This document shows positions 32,058 to 42,215 of a DNA stretch of 64,000 nucleotides, piece after piece (position 1 is the first letter of the stretch; the number at the start of each line of letters is the position of its first letter). Made by a program: the position numbers and the translations under genes. Below the pieces are notes generated by a model. The model was not told where the DNA came from. It saw nothing but the letters and a program-made list of their open reading frames with translations, and ran no database searches. Source of the DNA: Coleophoma eucalyptorum (taxonomy: Eukaryota; Ascomycota; Leotiomycetes; Helotiales; Dermateaceae); NCBI GenBank assembly GCA_026120035.1, contig JALRME010000016.1, positions 248,001 through 312,000 of the forward strand, given 5' to 3'.

Positions 32058-34745
32058 GTCTCTACGGTCCTGCCGACGTATTGCGGGATGACAGATTACT
32101 GGCTTGCTAGAGCTCAAGGCAGTGGCAGTATAATCTTTCACGATGAAGAAATGAGGCGATCGCCAATGTGGAGATAAGTTTTGAGTAACTGAATAAAGGA
32201 ACGAGATAGAGAAAATGACAGAAGACAAGAGAATGAGGGAGTGTAGACAATTCGGAGGAAATGAGAATGACGATACGAAGAACAGAGGCAAACGAGGGAG
32301 CTGCATACTCTTGTACCGTCAACTTGACTTGTTCTGAAATGAAAGGTCATCGAGGACCGGCCAAGTTCAGTGCAGCACCGGGACCTTGGGCAGAGCAACA
32401 AAGAAGGCATTGTCACGCACAACAGAAGGAAATGAAACCCATGGGGAGACCAAGCGAAGGGCAAAAGACATGATATATCTCGAGACTGAGAGCAGCTCGA
32501 ACCAGTCGAGGCCTGTATTCTCTTTGTGAGGCAAAACATCAGGTCGGCGCGTAGATGGGAGAGGTTTGAGGTCAGCGCATTGGCGGGTAATGATTGGCCG
32601 GGAAGGCGTTGGCTTCTCGCCCGTCTTGCACAGTTTGCACGCCAGATCAGCTGCTGCAAAGAACGACCATGAAACAACCCGACCAGGGAGTTAGACGCCA
32701 TAGACGATAGACGACAGACGACAGACGCTCAACCATACACATGAGGATGAGCAAACATTATTGCGTATTCTTACGTAGCAGTCACCGTCCGAGCCACGAG
32801 TTGAAAAGCACTATTGAATCACGTGGGAAGAGCTCATTTTAGCATAGCATCTTGCGTCGGTTGGGGTTCACTTTTCATTTTCACTAGTGCCGGTACCGTA
32901 CGAAGTTGCCGTACAGGTGGATAGCTTGATGTTGAGAACAGATGAAGAATCCACCCAAGCCACCTTTATACACCGGACTGGACTCCAGAAGAAACAATAG
33001 CCGGCAAGAAGGGTCTTGCGGAAGGAGCAAGTGAGTTTACTGATGGACAAGCACTGATAGTCACCTACAGCCAATAATCTTGGAGCGGCTCGTTGCGCTG
33101 CGTTGCCAGCAAGCTTGACCGACTCCAATACCGATCCGGCGCAGCGCAGCTGGGCGGGTAGAAGCACCTTGTTACCACTTTATCGTACTAATCACCCAGT
33201 TGTGCCTGTCGATCCCTTAAACGAGAAAACATGCACAATTCAGACCCCCAACAATACCGCAATCACGGTAGGGGGAAAAGATGGAGGGAAATAGTAACCT
33301 GGAGATAGAGCTGGAGCTGGAGCTGAATATGGAGAGAGATGGAAATGAAGATGGATGAAATATTGGAGGCCCCGCTGCGGATGGCTGACATTTCTAATTA
33401 TGGCCAGCCCAAGTCCTGCTTCCAAAGATAAGCAGTGCGACTTCGCAGGCGATTCGGTGCCATGACAAACTCTGCGTGGTCGACTGGCTGGCTGTGCAGC
33501 TTTCACTCGCCACGGGGGGGATCGTCGTCGGCTCTGGCCTGGTCTTCTGCTGGCTCGACTTTCGAGTCTTCAGTCTCGAGCAAGCGGTGAATGATGAGAT
33601 CAGGGGTCCTTTCGCAGGATCAATGAATGCGATGCTGCACCGACAGGCATTGTAGACGGGGATATGGCATCGGTGCTGGCGTAGAGATGCTGCAAGCTTA
33701 GCGATAAGATGGAAAATGAAGCGCACGGCATTCAAGACCGTAATTTCCACGACGGACTCTAGCTATCTCTCCCCTTACTCAGAGCTACGAAGCTGGAGCT
33801 CCAACTAGGATGCCGTTAATAGCTGGAGTCTCATGGCGGTTCGTCGGCGCGAAGGCCTCGTTGGGATAAGATGGTTCGGCTCAGCTGTCGGAGGAACACT
33901 AAGCAGCAGCCATTCATGCGCTGTCACGAGTCTGGAAGGTAAAAGCTAAAAGTGTGCTGGGAGCAGTCGTCGTAGCATGGCTGCCACTCACTCGCGCATA
34001 CATATATTATCTACCGTCTGCCCATTGAACACCGGCAGTTTCGTATCCGTTCCTGATTGTTGCCATTGCGATCCATCGCTCGCTGTCATCGTTGCTTCTT
34101 CTCCTTCGTCAGTGTGACGTGCATGGGAAAGCGGACAAGCGCGACCATCACGTACTTGGAAATCCGAGTTGGCGGCATTACGTCAGAATTCTTTGCACCA
34201 CCACGAACGGCAGTGACTTGGCCTGGGTATGTACTGTTTCTGACCACCGCTAGTCCAGCCCCGTCTCCCCGACTGTGAGAGCAGAGAGCGCGCGAGCGAG
34301 AGAGAGATCAACTTCCTGGTTTTGGCATTGGCAGATTGGAAGAGAGCCCCACGCTGGTGTGTCCTATCCTGTCCAGTCGGTTCTGTTGTGTTGTACCTGC
34401 TCTGCATGCTGCATTGCGCCTTCTTCACACGTCAATACTCACTCTTCACTCTGCCCTCTTCTGCTTTCTTGTACTATACATTACATCACTTTATCATGTA
34501 CCCTTCTGCAAGCTTCTAGCATCTCCATTCCTCTGCCTGCCTGTCTGCTTCCGCATTAGCAGACAAGCCAGCCTCAGGTCTCCAGCGCAGACAATCCCCC
34601 CTCTATCTCTACCTCTACCTCTACCTCTACTCCTACCTCTACTTCTACCTGCACCCACTCATGGCTCTTCTTTCTTGATCGCACTCAACAATCCCTCTTG
34701 CATCCTCAGCTCTCAGCTGCTTGAGTGCTACCACAGCTCACCAAC
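32058..34745. promoter_or_regulatory. Long intergenic region, upstream of TPS2
   Basis: 2.7 kb between divergent starts. Several frames of 60-190 codons exist on both strands (the longest at 32138-32701 minus) but none looks like a known family and they are Cys/Ser/Arg-rich, as chance frames often are. The right part is CT-rich leader sequence. A CCCCT core (STRE-like) lies near 33770, compatible with stress control of the trehalose gene but far upstream and unproven. Confidence 0.4.
34603..34652. repeat. (CTACCT)n pyrimidine microsatellite in the TPS2 leader
   Basis: Imperfect hexamer repeat of CTACCT/CTACTC about 90 bp before the TPS2 ATG. Pyrimidine-rich leaders of this kind are common at highly expressed fungal genes. 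Confidence 0.8.
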
Positions 34746-37700
34746 ATGTCTCAACCACAGATTTTCAGCGGAGAGGACGCGCCCCTCGCCGAATCCCCGC
34801 AACCGATCGTGCCCAAACGTCCTGCTCTCGAAAGCCAACCCTCAATTCACCCCGGCCTCCGCCCTGACGTGATCAACGTCCCCGTCACTCCTGGGATTGA
34901 TCCTGGGGAATACGCATCAGGCAGTAGCTCCAAGAGCGGCGGTGCGCCCTCATATTTCTCTCACGATATCAGCCGTCTACGAGATACTATGGCCCAATCC
35001 CCTGCAGAAGCCGCATCGGGCGCGCATTCAGGTCGCGAAATACTTCGTCGGATGAGCACCAGGCGCGATTCTCTGGCCGAGATTGATCCTCGGGCTGCAA
35101 ATCCGGACTTGGGTTTGAGTGGCAGCGTAATTTCTGCTACGTTTGCCATTCCGCACTCGTTGCAATACCAGAAGGGGTCGGACTGGGTAGGCGGCAATCT
35201 TCTACCAGCTATACACGTTGGCTAATTCTCTCCAGATACTCAACAGCCGGCGAGGCACTTCGGCTCTCTTCGACTCTTTCGCACACCTCTCCTCCGATAA
35301 AACACCATGGAATCATACACTGGTTGGCTGGACGGGGGAGGTAACCCAGAGCGAAGACCTTACCCCTCCTGATACCCCTCCAGCCATGACAACTGCATCC
35401 AAGATGCCCCCGCTCAATAAAAACTCGGCGCCAATTCCTGTTGATGGGTTTGCTAGACCCGCTACCCCAGCTCAAGCAGAAGGACTATTGGTGAGCAAGG
35501 AAGATCAGGCACGATTAGAACGGCAATTGTCCCACGATAAGCATGTCAAGACGGTGCCAGTCTGGCTCGCAGATGATGCAGACATGAACGAAAATGGCAT
35601 CTGCCTCAAAGATCAAGCAAGATGGCGAAGGTTCGCTGAACGCGAGCTATATACCCTATTCCACTACAAACAACACGAACCAACCGATGGACGAGCTGAA
35701 CGCCAATCATGGGCAGATTACTACCGCATGAACCAGAAGTTTGCGGCGCGCATTTTAGAGATCTACAAACCGGGTGACCTTGTACTTATTCACGATTATC
35801 ACCTACTCCTCCTTCCCAGTATGCTTCGGCAGCGGATTCCTCACATGTTCATCTCATTCTTCCTCCACGTCCCATTCCCTAGTAGCGAGTTCTTGAGATG
35901 TCTTCCCCGCAGAAAGGAGATTCTTGAGGGTGTTTTGGGTGCGAATTTAATCGGCTTCCAGTCGTACAGCTACTCGCGTCACTTTGTATCTTGCTGTACT
36001 CGTATTTTGGGATTTCCTTCAGACGTTGCTGGAGTTGATGCCTATGGAGCGAAGGTCACTGTCGGAGTCTTTCCAATTGGTATCGATGCTGCTGCCATTG
36101 AAAAGCTAGCATTTGATAACAAGTCTATTGATGAGCAAACAGCAGCCCTCAAGAAGCTCTACGAGGGTAAGAAGATTATCGTTGGACGAGACAGGCTCGA
36201 CAGTGTCCGTGGTGTGGCTCAAAAACTTCAGGCTTTCGAGAGATTCTTGGAAATGTACCCAGAATGGCGAGAAAGGGTTGTCTTGATCCAGGTCACAAGC
36301 CCCACCAGTGTTGAGGAAGAAAAGGAAGATTCTGGGAATAAGATTGCCAACAAGGTTTCCGAACTTGTTGCAAAGATAAACGGACTTTACGGCTCGCTCG
36401 GTTTCTCCCCTGTTCAGCACTATCCACAGTATCTATCACAAGAGGAATATCTCGCGCTCCTCCGGGCTGCAGATTGTGGACTGATTACCAGCGTTCGTGA
36501 TGGTATGAACACTACAAGTCTGGAGTACGTTGTTTGCCAAAGAGATCGCCACGGACCTTTGATTCTTTCGGAGTTTTCTGGAACTGCCGGGAGCTTGAAG
36601 GACGCCATTCATATCAATCCCTGGGATCTTAGCGGTGTTGCTGAGCAAATTAACTATGCTCTGTCCATGTCAGACGACAAGCGGGCTGCTATGCAGACCA
36701 ACCTTTATCATCATGTTACCACTAAGAACGTGCAGGCATGGTCCAGCAACCTTCTGAAAAGACTACTCACAGTACTCAACTCACGAAATACCACAATTGC
36801 AACACCAGTATTGGACGAGGTCCGCATGCTTAAACAGTATAGACAAGCGAGCAAACGACTATTCATGTTCGACTATGACGGCACCCTTACTCCGATTGTG
36901 AAAGATCCACAATCAGCATTACCATCTGATCGGCTGATTCGCACTCTCAAAGCATTAGTTGCTGACAAGCGCAATGCCGTATGGGTTATCAGTGGAAGAG
37001 ATCAAGAGTTCTTGAACAAATATCTGGGTCATATTCCAGAAATTGGATTCAGTGCAGAGCATGGAAGCTTTATGCGACACCCTGGTCATTCAGAGTGGGA
37101 GAATCTAGCGGAGATGTTCGATATGGATTGGCAAAAGGAAGTTATGTCTTGCTTCGAAAAGTATACGGAGAAGACACCAGGTAAGTTTTGATTGATGCTC
37201 CCTCTCTACACGTCTAATCAGATGCAGGTTCTTTCATTGAGCGTAAACGTTGTGCTCTCACATGGCATTATCGCCCTTCCGACCCTGAGCTTGGTGCTCA
37301 CATGGCTCGCGAATGTCAAAAGGAATTGGAACGCACTGTGGGTAAGAAGTGGGATGTCGAAGTGATGGCTGGTAAAGCGAATCTCGAAGTCCGACCAACT
37401 TTTATCAACAAGGGAGAGATTGCCAAGCGACTTGTTGAAGCTTACTCGACGGAAATAGGAGGTGGAGCACCACCAGAATTCACTCTCTGCTTGGGAGATG
37501 ACTTCACTGATGAGGACATGTTCAGGGCTCTAAATGGGCGGGAAGATCTCGATCCGGACCATGTCTTCACCGTGACAGTCGGTGCAAGCTCAAAGATGAC
37601 CCTGGCTCACTGGCATCTACTAGAACCTACTGATGTAATCAGTGCAGTAGCTCTTCTCAATGGCGGCGACGCTTCAGTTGCTGATGTGGGTCCTTTGGCT

Positions 37701-37778
37701 GCTGTGGAGGGTAAAGTTCCAGAAGATGTACCATGTAAGGCAGCACTTAAGGACGAGCTTCCGGGTGGCAAGCTATGA
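34746..37778 (+). CDS. TPS2: Trehalose-6-phosphate phosphatase (TPS2 subunit of the trehalose synthase complex)
   Basis: 978 residues; exons 34746-35186, 35236-37180 and 37228-37778; introns 49 and 47 nt. The N-terminal about 130 residues are disordered and Ser/Pro-rich. A GT20 domain follows: TLVGWTGEV, HDYHLLLLP, FLHVPFPSSEF, GFQSYSYSRHF, GRDRLDSVRG and DGMNTTSLEYV. The C-terminal HAD phosphatase domain starts at FDYDGTLTPI (nucleophile Asp) and continues with ISGRD, AEHGSF and LGDDFTDEDMF. This two-domain order is TPS2: the HAD part dephosphorylates trehalose-6-phosphate to trehalose, and the GT20 part is structural in yeast Tps2. Trehalose protects against heat and desiccation. The first intron splice gives DW-ILNSRRGTSALF, matching the family. 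Confidence 0.95.
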
Positions 37779-38945
37779 TAGTAGTATACGGTTGTAAATC
37801 GTAATTGTTATGCGGAGTCAAGGTCAGGCTCTAGAGCGCTTTGGAAGTTCAGGGACGTGAAGGTTGTTGCATGAACTTGGAGTTTGAACGGACGGTTATT
37901 AGGCCCAGAGTTTAGATAAATGGAAGACTACTACTAGTCCAGTGATACAAAGGACTTTCTATCCTATTTTGTGGGTACTGTGTTTGTTTACCCAGGAGCT
38001 CGAGACAATACTTCCCTCTCCCGAGATCATTTTGAGACAGACTTATCATAACTTCTAGGTGGCAGTAGTCCGGGAAGTATATACTTCATGTCATCAGTGA
38101 TGTCCATAATACCCAGATATGTGCGCTATCAAAATCTTCCCCAACAATAACACAAAACGACATTATTCCAGACACGAATTTTGTTTCTTTTGAACTAGAA
38201 TGATGACAAGGGCGAGCAACCTCAGGTTTTGGGATGTTGAGAATAATTATTCCTTACCCGTCTTTGTGTTGGTGGAAAATAGGTTAGTGAGTTGTGGGCT
38301 TTGGAGGGGGGGTAAATTGTCATGCGGTGATGGATAGGCTAAGTGGTCGTCGATTAGGCTTTTTTTTTTCAGTTCACTGAGGTGTTGGGGCTTTCTCCAA
38401 ATTACAGTGGCGAAGGATGAAAAGCAAGAAATAGACTTTGCATGCTAAACGGATAAGTTATGGACACGGACGGACGTAGCAGTTCTCGTACTACTCAAAG
38501 TGCCACATCGTATGTTTGCCGACCTCCACGTACATTCACACACCTTAATCTAGAAAAGCAATAGCAAAGGCCACCACAGGCCACGGCTAAAGTCTCCGAG
38601 ATCGTGGAGTGGTGCTTTAAATGCATTTGGAAATCTGGGCCATTCTACAGCCCGCCAAGACGAGTATATACCTGATACACGCCAAACAAATCAGTCGCTT
38701 AACTTGCTTCTTGAAACGTCTGCATTATAGCATTATTGTGGGAAAGGACAGAAGGATTAAGTAGATGAATTGGCAAGCATCCACCGCGCTTCTGCATGAT
38801 ATATATCCGCGTAATGAGTTCATCCAATCTCGACGAAGATCACACCTGCCCCAGACTTTGAATCGATGTTTATATAAAGAACGCTAGAAGCGCAATTTTC
38901 TCTTTTCCTCTCAACCACTGCAAACTTTAAGACCAAGCAGCAAAT
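37779..38945. other. Intergenic, no gene seen
   Basis: 1.17 kb between two + strand genes. No gene; poly-T at about 38361-38369. The right end is the esterase promoter. Confidence 0.5.
38871..38879 (+). promoter_or_regulatory. TATA box of the CE1 esterase gene
   Basis: TATATAAAG lies about 70 bp before the ATG at 38946, consistent with an inducible, TATA-driven secreted-enzyme gene. Confidence 0.6.
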
Positions 38946-39878
38946 ATGGCCTCTTCCAAGATGTGGTCAACCATCCTCTCACTCGCATTCTTCACAACCA
39001 GCGTCCTTGGAGCGGCACTCACCCAAGTCACAGATTTCGGAACCAATCCCACAAATGTTTCCATGTATATATATGTACCCGACAAGGTCATTAGCAACCC
39101 GCCCATTATTGTAGCTCTGCACTACTGCACCGGCACTGCCTCAGCATACTTTACCGGAACGCAATATGCCACACTGGCCGAAACTTACGGGTATATTGTC
39201 ATTTATCCCGAAGCCCCCGCCAGCGGCAAATGCTGGGATGTGAACACCAACGAGACCCTCACGCACGATGCTGGCGGCGATTCTCTAGGTATTGCATCCA
39301 TGGTTCGCTATACCATCACGCAGCACTCGGCCGACTCGAGTCGGGTGTTCGTAACGGGGACTTCGTCGGGAGCTATGATGACCAATGTCCTCGCCGGTGC
39401 GTACCCAGATATCTTTGCCGCCGGAGCGGCATTCTCGGGCGTGCCGTATGGATGTTTTGCGGGCGCGTATGCGTGGAACTCGCAATGCTCGAGCGGGGAG
39501 TTGGTCAAGACTGCCCAAGCTTGGGGCGATGAGGCATTCTCTGGTTATCCGGGGTACAATGGAACGAGGCCGAAGATGCAGCTTTGGCATGGGACGGCGG
39601 ATACCACGCTCGCTTACCAGAATTTGATCGAGGCCAACAAACAATGTGAGTAGATTGAAGCTGCTTTCCTGTTCTGTGTTTTTCGACGGCTAATGGATCT
39701 AGGGTCCGATGTTTTTGGCATCTCTTTTGCGAACAATAACACTGATACTCCACTCAGTGGCTATACGCAGATGATCTACGGTGATGGGTCTCAGTATGTT
39801 GCTTATAGCGCTTTGAATGTTGGGCACACAGTGCCGGTCCGCGAGGCGGATGTTTTGACTTGGTTTGGGATCACTTAA
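38946..39878 (+). CDS. Secreted CE1 esterase (acetylxylan esterase / feruloyl esterase type)
   Basis: 291 residues; exons 38946-39645 and 39703-39878, intron 57 nt. A signal peptide covers residues 1 to about 23 (cleavage after V-L-G-A). The alpha/beta-hydrolase of the PHB-depolymerase-like CE1 family follows: PPIIVALHYCTGTA at 52-65, YIVIYPEAP, GKCWDV, nucleophile Ser140 in GTSSG at 138-142, Asp219 in WHGTADTT, and His275 in NVGHTVP. No cellulose-binding module is attached. It would deacetylate xylan outside the cell; feruloyl esterase activity is an alternative that motifs cannot exclude. The second exon begins at the Trp of the NKQ-WSDVFG join. Confidence 0.9.
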
Positions 39879-40870
39879 ATAGACTATCTCATGACAAAGC
39901 CTCAATGAATACTTCCCATTTCTAGCATTTATCTTGCCCCTTCATACTGAGCTACGACTTAACAAAGAAAGGAGAATTGACAAAGAAAAGGACAAGGTAT
40001 CTATATGCTATACACAGAACTATCATAAACCATACTATGAGTAGATTGATGATTTGGATATAGTTTTCATATCAATATGCAAAAGAAGAAAACCGTTAGG
40101 CTAACAGCTTTGTGCATAAATAGCTCCCTTTTTGCTTTCCTGGCTTCACGGAATAAACCAATTACACACATGGAAGAAAGTTACACAAAATTTAAGACTG
40201 AGCCTTGCATTATCGCAGCCTTGCTGCTCTATCATTGTTTTCGGCCAACAGGAGGAGGAGCTAGAAAGATAAAACCTACACCTGCAGCCCTACCTACAGA
40301 AACATGGATGCGGGGCGGTTTGGGAGGTCTGACACAAGCTTTTTTTCTTTTCAGCCAAACGACTCGATTCATTGGACGCCCTGGCAGTCTGTACTTTTCT
40401 CTGAGTCGATGACTAAAAAAAGCAACTCTTTGAAGGCAGTTGTGAGCAGACACTGGTGCAACACAAGGATGTGCAACAGCAATTAAGCCGCAAATATACC
40501 AGAGGCCTAATTCTACATCCTAGATTTATCCGAGCCAATTATGCGTCAAATTACTGCAATTTCTGTCAATTAGATTCTTCTTACTTAGGAACTTGTAGTT
40601 ATTAGTTTTAAATTAATCAACCATTTAGCCGACTTACTAATACCCTCGAATCTGCTAAAGTTTTTGGTAATATACCTCGGGTTTCAAGTTTAGAGATTGT
40701 ATGTTTCTTCAACTCCCTATACCTTTCTTTTAGCCTTGCAGATTTTAGATTTGGTGAACAGCTTAAATAAGGCATCATATCCATGTGAGGCGTTGCTTAC
40801 TGCGCTTGACCTCAAGGCTTTACGGCCTCGGCAACCGAGAGCTGATGGAATTCTGTTCCCGCTCCTGGTG

Positions 40871-40884
40871 ACGCTCTAGAGCGT
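40871..40884. repeat. 14-bp perfect palindrome ACGCTCTAGAGCGT
   Basis: Perfect palindrome in the AT-rich island. A 12-bp core copy (CGCTCTAGAGCG) occurs at 45825-45836 and a 10-bp copy (GCTCTAGAGC) at 37828-37837, all in gene-free DNA. Confidence 0.7.
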
Positions 40885-41745
40885 GAAAATCAGCTAATAC
40901 TTCTTAGTCCTTCTGAGAATATGGAATTGGAAGAGATTGAGAGGCTTATAGCTTATAACAAGCTTTTGAGGTTTTACCCATGCAGCAGTGGCTCGACATA
41001 AAGCCTAAGCCAACGTATACGCGAGCGTCGTGCTGAAGGCAGAACACCCCCTATACCCATATATCCCAAGTATTACTCTAGTACCTTGAAGATCTTGGCA
41101 GTATTAATACTCGATTAATTTAGTGTAAGCCATCCGAAGTAGTAGTGGGATTGGTGCCGTTTTGATACTCAGAAGCAAGTCATACAGCTCGCTTAATGTA
41201 TCTCGTCATGATTCAAGGAAGCATGCAGCGCAACACTATCGATTTTTGGCTCGCAAGCTATGCTTAACATGAGCAGCAGCATTGACTCTTCTGAGATGGA
41301 GTTCGCCTGCGGATGGGTATGGATATCGTTCGGTCCTGAATCCTCACCATGATCCCCGTGCACTTGCTTGGTTCATATCTCGTGTCAACATTAAGTGCAG
41401 CAGATGATAGAATTTCAAGGCGGCAATAATCTTTCTGCAAGCCCCACGATGCGCAGTTCACGGGCCGTGGCTAGCACCCACGTGGATCATCTTGCAGATA
41501 TTGTGATATTCCTCGCTGCAGGAAATAAGCTTAGACACGTGCAATAAAACTCTTGGTAACCCGCCTGTGGGGAGTGAATTTGAACTCAACCTAGAGGCTC
41601 CAAGTAATACCTCTAAGCAGTATATATAAGTAGGTTTTATAGTCGATGGCATAACAAATACTTTGAAATTGAGGGCAAATAATAAAATAAGAAAAGAAGA
41701 TTAAGCTGTTTAGAAGAGGTCTGAGAGTTAGAATAAGCAATAATC

Positions 41746-41767
41746 TGTGACAGGCGCACCTGTCACA
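41746..41767. repeat. Inverted repeat, 9-bp arms
   Basis: TGTGACAGG, four bases, then CCTGTCACA. Perfect arms in AT-rich DNA. No T-run follows, and it could be a remnant of a mobile-element end or a protein-binding site. Confidence 0.6.
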
Positions 41768-42215
41768 AATCTGGTAGGGTTTACTCCGCAGTTATATCAT
41801 CTGCATGCAGCTGCATTGATCTACAGATTAGTTCGTAGATGGAGTAAGCCGCTGACTGCTCTTCCTGATAAAGAGTTTACTACCCAATAATTATTGGCGG
41901 TTACAATCGACAATGCAGTAAGATACACCAGTGATGCGAGAATTATATTTAAGCTTTTAACACCCTATCATTGAATGAATTGACTTTCTATTGCTATACA
42001 AGAGTAGATGGTATCCTAATCCTATTCGACCTCGCTTGCACACTACGCCATATACAACGATGTTACATTCGACAAGTACTGACAGATTAACGTCGTGAGT
42101 AAAATGAAATCAAACCACCGGCGAAAAACGCAAAATCGCATCAGCAGGGAATCACAGTTCGCAAAAAAAATATGACAAAGAAAAGAACAAAGAAAAGACT
42201 GGAGTTTGTACAAGC

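Larger units (their letters stand above)
39879..42215. other. AT-rich gene-free island
   Basis: 2.3 kb between convergent genes. DNA from about 40500 to 42000 is AT-rich with many TTA/TAA trinucleotides and no frame resembling a protein. This is the look of decayed, possibly RIP-mutated, repeat DNA. Contains two short inverted repeats listed separately. Confidence 0.4.

Noticed and set aside
32138..32701. 187-codon minus-strand frame
   Set aside because: Cys/Ser/Arg-rich, no recognisable domain, overlaps the first exon region of the CBM19-like gene upstream; likely chance.
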